Shown here in pieces: positions 25,912 to 36,500 of a stretch of DNA of 44,606 nucleotides. Position numbers and translations under genes: made by a program. The notes under the pieces are model-generated. The model had not been told where the DNA came from and ran no database searches. It was given only the letters and a program-made list of their open reading frames with translations. Position 1 is the first letter of the stretch. The number at the start of each line of letters is the position of its first letter. Source of the DNA: UBA7332 sp051648105 (lineage in GTDB: Bacteria > Bacteroidota > Bacteroidia > Bacteroidales > UBA7332); NCBI GenBank assembly GCA_051648105.1, contig JBOFEN010000008.1, positions 1 through 44,606 of the forward strand. Reading direction: 5' to 3'.

Positions 25912-27209
25912 TCAGAAATATAACCATAATGATAGCTCTCTTTACAACAATATATAACGTTAGTGCAGAGAGTAATAATCCGCTACTTGATGAGTATCGT
26001 AAAATGGCACTTGAATATAACCATGATCTGAAGTCAGCTCAAAAGAGCATTTCAGCTAGTATGGAGTTAGTCAAGTCAGCAAAGGATGATCTAAAGCCAA
26101 AGATTGATGGCTCAGCAAACTTTGGATATACAGGAAACCCAATGGAGCTATCTCTAGAGATGCCTTCTCTACCCACTCCATTATCATTTAGAGGTCAGGA
26201 GATGCAATATGGAGCTGCTCTATCTCTTATGCAGCCTCTCTATACAGGAGGAAGAGTATTAGCATCAATAAAACAAGCAGAGCAACAACAATCATTATCC
26301 TCAAATAGATTCGATATGGTTCGTTCTGAGGTCTGCTTTCAGACTGATGTTCAGTATTGGAGTTGCGTTGCAAGTGTTGAGCTTCTATCCATCTTCAACT
26401 CTTCGTATGAGTCGATAAAGAGGCTTCAAGAGATTGTTAAGGATAGGGTTGAGGTTGGAATAGCTGATCCTCAAGACCTACTAATGGTTGAGGTTAACCT
26501 AAATAATAGTCACTATCAGCTACTAAAGTCGAAAAACGAAGCTACTTCCAATAGAATGGCTCTAAACTCACTTATAGGCAATGACCTAGATAGTGATATT
26601 ACCATCGACCAACAGATATCACCATCCATTGATCCAACACTAATATCTAGTGGTGAGATTGAAGAGAGGGCAGATATACGTATGGCTTATGATAATATAG
26701 AGATTCAGAAGAGTGCTCTAAAGATTAACGACTCTAAGTATAAGCCACAACTACTTGTTGGAGCTGAAGGTAGCTACTCATCTCCAGGTTACAACTTTAA
26801 GAGTGACCTAGATCCTAACTATGCAATATATGCAAAGATATCCGTACCTATTTTTCATTGGGGCAAAAGACGCAGTGACAAACGTGCATATAACTATCAG
26901 GTAGCAATAGCTCAGGATAACCTAGAGAAGGTTAAAGATAAGAGTGAGCTTGAGATAGAAAACTCCAAGAAGAACCTCAATGAATCGGTTAAGATCGTTG
27001 AGATCACTAGTAACTCTCTCGATAAAGCTCAAGAGAATGAGCAGAAATCCATAGAGAGATATAATGAAGGGAAAGTGTCAATTGTTGAGGTGATTGATGC
27101 TCAATTGTATAGGTTTAATACAGAGGTCAATTATGTTCAAGCAAAGTTATCTATGCAGATCTCTCTTGCAGAACTACAAAGAGCTCTAAATGCATACAAC
27201 GTAGAGTAA
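25908..27209 (+). CDS. TolC-like outer-membrane efflux protein
   Basis: The 433 residues have a signal peptide (about 1-20, ending VSAES) and two outer-membrane-efflux (OEP) repeats of long amphipathic helices. Landmarks are MQPLYTGGRVLASIKQAEQQ in the first repeat and ISVPIFHWGKRRSDKRAYNYQ in the second, plus EVIDAQLYRFNTEVNYVQAK near the end. It forms the outer-membrane channel of the pump encoded just upstream. Start and pump stop overlap as ATGA. It is the last gene of the operon, closed by a terminator. Confidence 0.93.
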   Translation: MIRNITIMIALFTTIYNVSAESNNPLLDEYRKMALEYNHDLKSAQKSISASMELVKSAKDDLKPKIDGSANFGYTGNPMELSLEMPSLPTPLSFRGQEMQYGAALSLMQPLYTGGRVLASIKQAEQQQSLSSNRFDMVRSEVCFQTDVQYWSCVASVELLSIFNSSYESIKRLQEIVKDRVEVGIADPQDLLMVEVNLNNSHYQLLKSKNEATSNRMALNSLIGNDLDSDITIDQQISPSIDPTLISSGEIEERADIRMAYDNIEIQKSALKINDSKYKPQLLVGAEGSYSSPGYNFKSDLDPNYAIYAKISVPIFHWGKRRSDKRAYNYQVAIAQDNLEKVKDKSELEIENSKKNLNESVKIVEITSNSLDKAQENEQKSIERYNEGKVSIVEVIDAQLYRFNTEVNYVQAKLSMQISLAELQRALNAYNVE

Positions 27210-27252
27210 TCTATGATTGTATATAAGTGTTGTTTGATTAGTTTATGAGTGG

Positions 27253-27302
27253 AAGATAGGGGTGAGGCTAGAGCATTTATAGGTCAAACCCCTATCTTTT
27301 TC
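27253..27302 (+). terminator. Intrinsic terminator of the RND operon
   Basis: AAGATAGGGGT (27253-27263) pairs with ACCCCTATCTT (27288-27298) and runs into a T-rich tract. It lies 44 nt past the TolC-like stop codon. Confidence 0.8.
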
Positions 27303-27343
27303 TTATGATTATACAAATCCAACTACTTAATACCTAAAATAGT

Positions 27344-27351
27344 TACATTTG
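27344..27351 (+). promoter_or_regulatory. Possible -7 element of the two-component system
   Basis: TACATTTG fits TAnnTTTG and lies 28 nt before the kinase ATG. No -33 element is visible. Together with the terminator before it, this indicates transcription separate from the efflux operon. Confidence 0.4.
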
Positions 27352-27379
27352 TGACTAAATCCAATAATAGAGTTACTCA

Positions 27380-28417
27380 ATGCAGATAGACAATAAACTG
27401 AGCTTGATTAGAACAAATCTGATTCATATACTCCTGTTCTCGACTTTAGGTCTATTGGCATATTTGATGTTGTCAAACGCCACTAACCTACGAGCCGACG
27501 CAATTCTCCTCTCAGAGTTCTTTTGGGGGTATATATTCTTTATTGGTGCATTTAATATAGTTGGCTTCCTGATTATTCGTCTTAGTCGCTGGGTAGGATA
27601 CTATATGGTTCAGCGCTGGAGGATGGTACTGCTATATTTCTGTGTGGCTGTTGTATTGCTTTTCTCAAACTACATACTAATCGTATTAGCCAAGATGCTC
27701 GTAGGTGTAGAGAGACCACACACTTTCCCTAACGGAGGTCAGAGGGTACTAATCATACTATGGCTATTAGAGCTTATTATTGTTGCACTATTGGTTATTA
27801 ATCACTCAGTAATACAGAATATGCGTATTAGACAAGAGACAGCAAGGCTTCATGAGGAGAATAATAAGGCTAAGTATGTAGCTCTTCAGAGGCAGTTAAA
27901 CCCACACTTCCTGTTTAATAGTCTCAATACTCTTATTGCAGAGATAGAGTATGATCCAACAAATGCTGTTAGGTTCACCTGTAATCTTTCAGATGCTTAT
28001 AGATATGTATTGCAATGTCAAGATAAGATGCTAATTTCAATCAATCAAGAGTTGAGTTTTATGAACTCATATATTTTTCTTCATAGAGTCAGAATTGGTG
28101 ACTATATAACTGTTGATATTGATATCCCAGATAGCTATCTTGAGGCTCAAGTACCACCACTAACACTTCAGCTTCTTATCGAGAATGTCATAAAGCATAA
28201 TGTTATTTCAGAGAGTAAACCCATGAAAATAACAATATCTATTTCTGATAATAACCTCGTGGTAAGTAATACTCTAAGTAAGAAGCACAGTGTTGAGGAG
28301 TCGGGTACAGGGCTAAAGAACCTATCCAATAGGTCTCAGCTTATAATGGGAAGAGATATTCAAGTCATTTGTGATGAGAACCAATTCACAGTAAAAGTTC
28401 CTACTATATATGAATAA
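27380..28417 (+). CDS. LytS/AlgZ-type sensor histidine kinase
   Basis: Four membrane segments (about residues 13-32, 48-66, 82-106 and 122-142) are followed by a short coiled stretch and a His_kinase domain. The phosphoacceptor is His176 in ALQRQLNPHFLFNSLN. The ATP-binding half shows the N-box LLIENVIKHN and the G-box GTGLKNLSNR near the C-terminus. There is no extracellular sensor domain of note, so the signal is probably membrane-embedded. The response regulator gene overlaps its end by 8 nt, so the two form a pair. What it senses is unknown; the neighbouring efflux operon is a possible clue only. Confidence 0.94.
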   Translation: MQIDNKLSLIRTNLIHILLFSTLGLLAYLMLSNATNLRADAILLSEFFWGYIFFIGAFNIVGFLIIRLSRWVGYYMVQRWRMVLLYFCVAVVLLFSNYILIVLAKMLVGVERPHTFPNGGQRVLIILWLLELIIVALLVINHSVIQNMRIRQETARLHEENNKAKYVALQRQLNPHFLFNSLNTLIAEIEYDPTNAVRFTCNLSDAYRYVLQCQDKMLISINQELSFMNSYIFLHRVRIGDYITVDIDIPDSYLEAQVPPLTLQLLIENVIKHNVISESKPMKITISISDNNLVVSNTLSKKHSVEESGTGLKNLSNRSQLIMGRDIQVICDENQFTVKVPTIYE

Positions 28418-29183
28418 TATATTTGCAGTAATAATAGAAGACGAGAAGCCTGCAGCTAGGCTACTCAAGTCAATGATAGAGAAGGGACGACCAGAATGGA
28501 GGGTAGAGATAATATCGGGAAGTGTAAACGATGCTATTGAATGGTTTGCAAATAATGACCACCCAGATCTTATTTTTCTTGATATCCACCTCTCAGATGG
28601 AAACTCATTCGACTTTATCTCTCAAGCAAGACCCTCATCAATAATAATATTCACCACTGCCTATGATGAATATGCCATTCAAGCCTTTCAGGTTAATAGC
28701 ATTGATTATATACTCAAGCCGATTAAGCAGGAGAGGTTAATTGAGGCCATCGAGAAGTACGAGACACTTTTTCTACGAGAGGATGATAGACAGGAGTATC
28801 TAAATAATATTCTTGACACGATATCACTCCCTAGTAAGAAGAGATATAGAACAAGGTTTCTGATATATAGATCAGACAACTATATAACTCTCCAAGTAGA
28901 TCACATTGCTTACTTCTATTCTGAGAATAGAATAACAACAGCAGTAACTCTTCAAGGTAAAGAGCTAGTCGTAGATCTAACTCTGGATAAACTAACAGAG
29001 CAGTTAGACCCCAACAAATTCTTTAGAGCTAACCGACAATCGATCATCTCAATAGATTCGATAGTTAAGGTTGAGCCCTACTTCAATAATAAGTTATATG
29101 TACATCTCAACCCACAGTCAAAAGTACCAGTTACTATTAGTCGTGAGAAGCTGACGATGTTCAAAGAGTGGTTAAATTACTAA
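28410..29183 (+). CDS. LytTR-family response regulator
   Basis: An N-terminal receiver (about residues 4-120) has the acidic pair Glu10/Asp11, the phosphorylated Asp58 in LIFLDIHLSDG, the Thr/Ala switch in FTTAYDEYAIQAF and the Lys of DYILKPI. The C-terminal LytTR DNA-binding domain (about 150-255) includes VDHIAYFYSENRITTAVTL and FFRANRQSIISIDSI. It is a transcription factor activated by the upstream kinase. LytTR regulators bind direct repeats near promoters; I have not identified a target site here. Confidence 0.95.
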   Translation: MNNIFAVIIEDEKPAARLLKSMIEKGRPEWRVEIISGSVNDAIEWFANNDHPDLIFLDIHLSDGNSFDFISQARPSSIIIFTTAYDEYAIQAFQVNSIDYILKPIKQERLIEAIEKYETLFLREDDRQEYLNNILDTISLPSKKRYRTRFLIYRSDNYITLQVDHIAYFYSENRITTAVTLQGKELVVDLTLDKLTEQLDPNKFFRANRQSIISIDSIVKVEPYFNNKLYVHLNPQSKVPVTISREKLTMFKEWLNY

Positions 29184-29190
29184 ATTAAAG

Positions 29191-29232
29191 AAAGGATATC
29201 CCATTGATATTATATATCGAGGGATATCCTTT
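29191..29232. terminator. Terminator between convergent LytTR regulator and ZIP genes
   Basis: AAAGGATATCCC (29191-29202) pairs perfectly with GGGATATCCTTT (29221-29232) across an 18-nt loop, 8 nt past the regulator stop. The flanks are A- and T-rich, so it may serve both strands. Confidence 0.75.
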
Positions 29233-29310
29233 AGCTTTTATAGCTAGGCTATTGAATAACATAGTGTTGATGAGTTGTTGAATGAATAAACAACCATCTA
29301 CTGGAGCAGT

Positions 29311-30090
29311 CTACGATACAATTAATAACAGACTCATAAATATCATTCCTAGGATAATGCCCTTTTTAGATATACTCTGTTTGTCATAGTCGCAAGCATT
29401 TGGTAATATCAGCTCACTCAAAGCAGTATTAACTAATATACCTGCAAGAAGAGCCTTTACTACTCCTAGATACTCTATCGACATATCTGATGGTAAGATT
29501 ATAGCAGAGACAACAGCACCTAGTGGTCCAGTTAGCCCAGTTAGTAAACAATACTTTATAGCTTTTATGCGGCTTTTACTCCTCTTATATACAATCAAGG
29601 ATATCAATGCTCCCTCAGGAATATTGTGAGCCACAAGTGATGCCACGACAACGAGTGCTATACTCTTACCCTCCAAGAATGAAATATATGTAGCAATACC
29701 CTCTAAGAAATTGTGAAATATCAAAGAGGTTAACAGAAGGATATAGATATTATACTCCTGTTTACTTGTCCTATCAGCCTCTATTGAGTGCTGCTTGCGT
29801 GTAATAATGATATCTAAGGGAGCAGTTATCAGTAATCCAAGAAAAAATGATAAAGAGGCAAATATTAAAGCATATCTATAATCGTATAGAGTCTCAAAGG
29901 TGTTGATAGAGGATGGAAAGAACTTAACAAAAGCAGCAAACAACATCATACCTCCGGAGAAACTAAATATAAATGATAGTCTCTTCTTGTTTTGATGATT
30001 ATTGTAGAGGGTGAAGAAAAGTCCTATTAATAGGGCACTACCCTCCACTATTGTCATTAGTAGGGCAGGGGTGAATAGATTTAAATCCAT
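29311..30090 (-). CDS. ZIP-family divalent metal transporter
   Basis: The 259 residues form about eight membrane segments. The family motifs are HNFLEGIATYISF in one helix and VAHNIPEGALISL in the next, with the metal-binding His and Glu residues. The bacterial relative ZupT imports zinc and other divalent ions. The first motif has Leu where ZupT has Pro (HNFPEG), while the second HNIPEG is intact. A short cytoplasmic loop (about residues 95-115, RKQHSIEADRTSKQE) lacks the long His-rich stretch of eukaryotic ZIPs. It is a single gene, convergent with the LytTR regulator. Confidence 0.9.
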   Translation of the reverse strand: MDLNLFTPALLMTIVEGSALLIGLFFTLYNNHQNKKRLSFIFSFSGGMMLFAAFVKFFPSSINTFETLYDYRYALIFASLSFFLGLLITAPLDIIITRKQHSIEADRTSKQEYNIYILLLTSLIFHNFLEGIATYISFLEGKSIALVVVASLVAHNIPEGALISLIVYKRSKSRIKAIKYCLLTGLTGPLGAVVSAIILPSDMSIEYLGVVKALLAGILVNTALSELILPNACDYDKQSISKKGIILGMIFMSLLLIVS

Positions 30091-30165
30091 AACTGTTAAA
30101 TATGTTTATCAACCTAACAACCTAGCTATAGCTATAGTTTATATATTTAGTACATATATATAAGA

Positions 30166-30208
30166 AGAGCGATCTAGCTTCATCATATAGACTAAGCTAG
30201 ATCGCTCT
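30166..30208 (-). terminator. Terminator at the end of the SusC-SusD-GH109 operon
   Basis: AGAGCGATCTAGCTT (30166-30180) pairs perfectly with AAGCTAGATCGCTCT (30194-30208) around a 13-nt loop, 32 nt past the GH109-like stop. The U-tract on the minus strand is poor. Confidence 0.65.
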
Positions 30209-30240
30209 ATAAAAAACACTATCTATTCTTATACTCCTTA

Positions 30241-31770
30241 TTATTTCCAATCATTTGCACCACGAGCTTTAAGCGCAGCAGTGAAAGCTTCAGCTTTCTG
30301 CTCAGCTATCGCCTCATCCTCTGGAGTTGCAAATGCATGTTTGTATCCTTTTACGCGATTCCATTCGCCACGAGTAAAGTCAGGGAATGCAACTGCAGCA
30401 CAATTATTATCCATAGACAATTCGCCTAGTTCAGCCAAACAACACCACTCAGCAAGGTCATAAACATCCATATCTAGAGGAAGTCCATTCTGAAGACAGT
30501 AGATCAAACGTGCATCCATGATAAAGTCCATACCGCCGTGTCCACCTACTTTTTTAGCCATCTCACCATACTTAACCAAGATAGGGTGTCTATATTTAGC
30601 AACCAATGCATCCATGTCATCTTTCTTCATGAAGCTGTGTGAGTCTAGTTTGTCAACTACAGGTACACCTGAAGCCTCCATCTGTGATGCGTCTAGTGCA
30701 TATCCTTGAGTTGGATACTTGTTTGCAAAACCTTTAGTTCCCGTTAGTTGATATAGACGGTTGTATGGTTGAGGTGTCATAACGTTGTGTTGGATCTCAA
30801 TCACTTTACCATTCTCAGTACGGATCATAGTCGTTGTGTGATCACCATTACGGAAATCCTCACATGGTTTTCCTGTGCGCTCCTCAACAAGCTCTTTACC
30901 AATTACTGATTTAGTATCCATAGCAACCAAAGTTTTTAGACGATCACCACGGTGAATATCCAAAGCTTGAGCTACAGGGCCCAATCCGTGAGTTGCATAA
31001 ACATCACCACGGTGTTTCATGTTATACTCAAGTCTCCAACCAAGTTGGTCTGTGCTATCCTTTTTCCAGTAGTAATCCCAGAATGGTTCAAGGTTGTGAA
31101 TGTAAGCACCTTGAGCACGAATAACCTCTCCGAATACTCCCTGTTGAGCCATATTCAAGGTATTCATCTCATACCAGTCATAGCAACAGTTCTCAAGGAT
31201 AAAGCAGTGTTGACGTGTTGTCTCACTTAGATCAACTAATGACCAACACTCCTTCAAAGTCATTGCAGAAGGAACTTCAATAGCCACGTGCTTGCCACTC
31301 TTCATAGCCGCTTCAGCTACAGTGTAGTGATGCAACCAGTCAGTAGCGATGTACACCAAGTCAATATCATCTCTTTTGCAAAGCTCTTGATACCCATTCT
31401 CGCCTGAATAGACAGCTGCTTTAGGCATAGAAGCCTCTTTAAGATATTTCTGACAATTCTCAGCGCTCTCTTCGTAGAAATCACAAAGAGCTACGATCTC
31501 CACACCTGGGATATGAGTAAAACGTTTTACCGCACCTGGTCCTCTCATACCTAGACCAACAAATGCTACACGCACACCATCCATCTTTGGTGTTGTAAGT
31601 CCAATTACACTCTTCTGTCCAGCATTACGAACTGGCTCTTCCACCACGATTGTACCTTGATCCCATGACCATTTAGTACCCTTATCCGAAACATTCTTAG
31701 TAACGGGTTCAGAACAAGAGCTGAAAATTAAACATTGGATAAGTGTCAGTAAGAAACAAATCTTCTTCAT
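30241..31770 (-). CDS. GH109-like NAD-dependent glycosidase (Gfo/Idh/MocA fold), lipoprotein
   Basis: GH109 enzymes use bound NAD+ to cleave by a redox-elimination mechanism; the founding activity is alpha-N-acetylgalactosaminidase. Here a lipobox (FSSC, Cys19) precedes a Rossmann domain with VGLGMRG (about 71-77), VALCDFYEE for the ribose-binding acid, and HVAIEVPSAMT (161-171), where Gfo/Idh dehydrogenases have EKP. The C-terminal catalytic part has YATHGLGPVAQALDI and KVGGHGGMDFIMDARL. Both the 509-residue length and the GHGGMDF motif fit GH109 better than plain dehydrogenases. It follows SusD by 49 nt, so it is probably co-transcribed and surface- or periplasm-facing. Actual sugar specificity is not shown by sequence. 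Confidence 0.85.
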   Translation of the reverse strand: MKKICFLLTLIQCLIFSSCSEPVTKNVSDKGTKWSWDQGTIVVEEPVRNAGQKSVIGLTTPKMDGVRVAFVGLGMRGPGAVKRFTHIPGVEIVALCDFYEESAENCQKYLKEASMPKAAVYSGENGYQELCKRDDIDLVYIATDWLHHYTVAEAAMKSGKHVAIEVPSAMTLKECWSLVDLSETTRQHCFILENCCYDWYEMNTLNMAQQGVFGEVIRAQGAYIHNLEPFWDYYWKKDSTDQLGWRLEYNMKHRGDVYATHGLGPVAQALDIHRGDRLKTLVAMDTKSVIGKELVEERTGKPCEDFRNGDHTTTMIRTENGKVIEIQHNVMTPQPYNRLYQLTGTKGFANKYPTQGYALDASQMEASGVPVVDKLDSHSFMKKDDMDALVAKYRHPILVKYGEMAKKVGGHGGMDFIMDARLIYCLQNGLPLDMDVYDLAEWCCLAELGELSMDNNCAAVAFPDFTRGEWNRVKGYKHAFATPEDEAIAEQKAEAFTAALKARGANDWK

Positions 31771-31819
31771 TGTAATTGATAATTAAATAGTTAATATTTA
31801 ATGACAACCTTACTTGTCA

Positions 31820-33565
31820 TTAATTAGGGTTTTGTGTTAATGTTGATCCTATACTGTTATAAGCATTTATCTGTTCTTGAGGGATATACTGCACGACACG
31901 AGGGTGTGAAGCAGGATATTCGTCTAATGATCCATGAGGACCAGGATAGTGGCGTGTCAACGTTCCACCATTACGGTAAACATCATAACTTCTATCTGCC
32001 TCAAAAGCCATCTCCAACTGTCTCTCCTCACCGATTCTCTCCGCAGCGTTAGTTACATCCAATGACTGGTAACCAAATCCAGGAAGTGATCTCTCACGAA
32101 CAACGTTAAGCTCACTCAAAGCATTCGCATAGTCACCCTTCTTGGCATAACACTCAGCCATGTTTAGATACATCTCTGCAAGACGAGAGATAATAGGAGA
32201 GTGTAGCTGTGATTCGCCATCTTGAAGAGAACATTTAGTTATGTAGAACATAGGATATACACGGTTGAGTAACATCACGTAGTCTCTCTCGCCAGTGTAC
32301 TCCTTATTGTCTATCTCATAAACAAAGCTGTATGTCTGGTCCTCCTCACTAACAATAGTCAGTTTAGATTTGAATGTAGTCTCTTTATCATCTATAGTCT
32401 CTTTATAGATAGCATATACAGAACCACCCTCTTCGCTGATAGATGCTTGAATATACTTATATCCACTTACTACATTACCCTTGTCATAAGTTGGAACAAC
32501 AACTCTGAAAGCAGGAGTCTTATTTCCCTTATCATCTAGAGTGTATTGAGGGGATATAAATGCAGAACGAGCATCCTTGCCTTTACCATTCTTGTTAAGC
32601 AAAGTAAGATACTTATGACTAGCATACATCTCACCCCAACCCATACCATCAATATTTGAGTACATACCACCAATGCCGTAGTAGTGGTCATAACCAGAAT
32701 ATTCTGAAGATACACGTTTAACAGCAAAGATAGTCTCTGTCTGGCTTGGTGCATCAGGAGCATAGCTATTGAATTTCATAAATGTCTCGCGAGGAAGCAT
32801 TTTATACTTTCCGCTCTCAACAACTTGCTTGGCGTAGTATATACTCGAGTCAGCATACATTGTATTTGGGTTATCCCAAGTACCACTCATGTACATATAT
32901 ATCCTAGATAACATAGCCTGTGCAGCATATTTTGTAGCATAAGCAGCAGTGCGATCTTCGTTCATCAAAGCCTCAGCAGTTCTCAAATCATTGATAGCTT
33001 GACGATAGCTCTTCTCAACTGTAGTTCTATCTGGTAGCTTCATATTATCCAGATCATCAGGAATACCATTAACAATCGGAACACCCAGATTTGTCTCTGG
33101 TGATTGTGAGTATGGACGACCATATGCTCTACAAAGATAGAAATAGGTCATACCTCTTAGGTAGTAAGCCTCACCAAGTTTCTGTTGTAGCTTAGCATCC
33201 TCTCCTGGATTAATCATACCCATCAGGCCACTTGTTTGTGAAATAACCTTATAGCTATTATTCCAAAATGTATTGAGACGATAGTTGTCTGGAGTATGTC
33301 TGTAAGATATAAATGAGTAGAAAGCATCAGTGGAAGTACCACGAATCATGATGTTGTCTCCAGCATACTCTCCTACACGGTGCATAACATCAGACCAATC
33401 TCTTAGTTGACCATAAGCACCATTGAGCAATATATCCACGGCTGTTACCTTATCAGCCATAATATCCTCCTCTGTATATCTGTCATAAGGTAGCCTTTGA
33501 AGATCGCATGATGTCAAAGCTGCCGATAATAATGCGCTATATAGTAATATATTCTTCTTCTTCAT
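31820..33565 (-). CDS. SusD-like outer-membrane glycan-binding lipoprotein (RagB/SusD family)
   Basis: SusD proteins form the lid over a SusC channel and hand glycans to it. The lipobox is LTSC (Cys20). The N-terminal SusD-like region (DLQRLPYDRYTEEDIMADKVTAVDILLNGAYGQ) begins at Cys20, TPR-like helices appear at KLGEAYYLRGMTYFYLCRAYG and in TKYAAQAMLSRIYMYMSG. The C-terminal RagB/SusD part carries ISRLAEMYLNMAECYAKKGDY and IGEERQLEMAFEADRSYDVYRNGG. At 581 residues the size is usual. It lies 11 nt after SusC. A central insert (about 310-400, many Lys/Asp) may shape the ligand site. Confidence 0.96.
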   Translation of the reverse strand: MKKKNILLYSALLSAALTSCDLQRLPYDRYTEEDIMADKVTAVDILLNGAYGQLRDWSDVMHRVGEYAGDNIMIRGTSTDAFYSFISYRHTPDNYRLNTFWNNSYKVISQTSGLMGMINPGEDAKLQQKLGEAYYLRGMTYFYLCRAYGRPYSQSPETNLGVPIVNGIPDDLDNMKLPDRTTVEKSYRQAINDLRTAEALMNEDRTAAYATKYAAQAMLSRIYMYMSGTWDNPNTMYADSSIYYAKQVVESGKYKMLPRETFMKFNSYAPDAPSQTETIFAVKRVSSEYSGYDHYYGIGGMYSNIDGMGWGEMYASHKYLTLLNKNGKGKDARSAFISPQYTLDDKGNKTPAFRVVVPTYDKGNVVSGYKYIQASISEEGGSVYAIYKETIDDKETTFKSKLTIVSEEDQTYSFVYEIDNKEYTGERDYVMLLNRVYPMFYITKCSLQDGESQLHSPIISRLAEMYLNMAECYAKKGDYANALSELNVVRERSLPGFGYQSLDVTNAAERIGEERQLEMAFEADRSYDVYRNGGTLTRHYPGPHGSLDEYPASHPRVVQYIPQEQINAYNSIGSTLTQNPN

Positions 33566-33576
33566 TTTTCAAGGTA

Positions 33577-36500
33577 TCAAAGGGTTAAACTCAAACCAAA
33601 TACAACTTTTCGCGTTGATGGATAAACTGTTGTAGCAACACCAGTAATCTTACCATCATATGGCGGGATCTCAGGGTCAACGCCAGAGAACTTAGTTATA
33701 GTGAACAAGTTCTCACCAGAGGCGAAGAGCTTAATGTTCTGGATATGCCATTTAGGTAGTGCTAAATTATATGATACAGTCACATTTCTCAACTTCAAGT
33801 AACTACCATCTTCCAAGAATCTAGAAGAAGCTTTTTGTGAGTTTGAGTTGTTGTTATATCTTGCTAATGGGTGAGTTGCTACATCTCCCTCTTTCTCCCA
33901 ACGAGACCATCCTTTTTGTAGCTTCATCTGGTTTCTGTCAGTATAAGCTCCATCTGAGTCAAATTCAGCTCTTGAGTAGTTGTAGATATCACCACCCACA
34001 GAGTAAGTGAAGTTGGCACTTAGGTCAAGGTTTTTCCAGCTAAAGTATGTAGAGAATCCACCAAAGAAGTCTGGAGTATAGCTACCACAAGCAACAGGGT
34101 TTTTAGAAGCCTGACCATAATCGTTGGTCTTAACACGGTTACCATTCTCATCTGTCATGAACCATAGAGGGTCACCATTTGCTGGATCCACACCTGCCCA
34201 TTCAGTCAAATACCATGTGTCAGAATCTAATCCTGGTTTCCAGATCTTGTTAGCCGAGCCTGCAATACCAGTACCATCACCCACTATAACCTCTGATTTA
34301 CCACCATAAAGCTCCGATATCTCATTTCTGTTTAGACCAATATTAGCCTCAACACTCCAGAAGAAATCGTTCTTGTTGATAATGTCAGCTGAGGCAGTAA
34401 ATTCGAAACCTCTATTCTTAAGGCTTCCCACATTCTGCCATCTGCTCGATACACCGATAATACCAGGCAGAGTAACTCTGTAGAGTAGGTCAGTGGTGTT
34501 TTTATCGTAGTAGTCAAAAGTGAAGTTATAACGTCTGAACATTCTAAAGTCAACACCAACACCTGCTGTGTAGGTCTTCTCCCATGTCATATCAGCATTA
34601 CCTGGTTGAGAGATAATAGCACCTGGCATCTCATTATATTTACCAGAAAGAGAGTAAAGTGTGTAGTGACCATAGTAGTCTCCAGGTCTGTTACCTACAG
34701 AACCGTAACTAGCTCTAAGTTTTAATTGGTCAACCCATTCAGCACTAAAGAAATTCTCGCGGTTGATCAACCAACCACCACTCACAGAGAAGAAGTTACC
34801 ATACTTTGCATTGTCTCCAAAGTTTGATGCACCATCACGTCTGAATGACACCTCTCCTAAGTATCTGTTGTCATAGTTGTAGTTTCCTCTGAAAAGAACA
34901 GACTGTACAGCCCACTCATTGATTGAACTACCCACCTTCTCAGGAACAGCAGCTACATCAGCCACCTCAAATCCTGGAGCAAATCCAGTAGCAATACCGC
35001 GGTTGGCCTTAACTGATGACTCGTTCCACTCATAGGCTAGTATACCGTTCACATCATGCTTACCAAAACGGTTGCTATATTGCAAAAGTTGGTTGGTATA
35101 CATTCTTGTTGAGATGTATTGATAGTCATTAATACGACCATTAACAGAAAGAGCACTTGATGATCTAGGATCTGAATATGTAACAGAGCTATAGTTTGTG
35201 TACTTGTAGTTGTTTATAGATCTGAAAGTAAGATTCTTCGTTAGGTTCAAATCAAAATCAAAACCTCCCATGAAGTCATAGGTCTTAGAGTTACTAAAGT
35301 TCCATTGAAGATCGTACAAATAGTTAGATCCAGTTGTGTTTACCCATGTAGGGTTAGGTGCATTACCAACAAGTGTTCCATCCTCTTTATATGGGCTATC
35401 CCATGGTAGGTTAAGATACATAGCACTAACAGAGTGCTCTTTGTTATCAACCTGCTTCATCGAACCACTCACTTGAGGTTTGATAGTAAGCCATTTCTTT
35501 GGAGTATAGTCCGTTTTAAATCTGAAGCTATAACGGTTAAAATCGTAACCCTTAACAGCACCAGTCTCATCATAAAGTCCTAAAGAGAAGAATGTTTTCA
35601 TATTCTCCACACCACCCATGATAGAGATATTATAGTCTTGAGCTAAACCAGTTTTTGTAGCATTATCCCACCAGTTGAAGTTTGAGTTTCTTAGATCCTC
35701 ATTCCATCTTGGGAAGTTAATAGTTGATTGGTTAGCAAAAGTTTTATAGTAGTCATATAGTTCAGCGCCATCCATTACCTCAAAATTACCACTGTTAAGG
35801 AATGTAGCAGCCATCTTAGCATCTACCTGCACTGTAGCTTTTCCTGCAACACCCTTTTTAGTTGTTACAAGAACAACACCATTGGCACCTTGTGAACCAT
35901 AGATAGCAGTAGAAGAAGCATCTTTAAGAATAGAAATAGACTCAATATCAGCTGGGTTAAGTGTCCCTGAGTTTGTTCCTACAATAACACCATCCACAAC
36001 CCATAGAGGGTCCGTACTACCATTGATAGTTGATTTACCACGAATTACAATTGCCGCAGCCTCACCTGGACGACCAGATCCTGATGCCACATTTACCCCA
36101 GGAGCCTTACCGCTAAGCATATTCTCAACTGTCGGTGCAGTTACATCTTTTAGTTTATTGCTGCTAACAACGTTCATTGAGCCAGTAAGTGACTCTTTCT
36201 TCTGAACACCATATCCAACAACTACAACCTCTTCAAGAGCCTTTGAGTCATCACTCATCTTTACATTAAGGTAGTTCTTACCTCTTGTATCAACAAGCAT
36301 ATCAGCCATACCAATGTATGAGATCTTTAATCTTGAATTCTCAGGTACCTCCAAAGAGAAGTTTCCATCGTAGTCAGTTACTGTTCCTGTTGTTGTTCCA
36401 TTTACTATAACATTAGCTCCAATAACTGGCTCTCCTGCTGGGTCTTTTACAACACCCGAAATGGCAACATTACGTCTAACGGTAGCTGTTCTCTTGCTGA

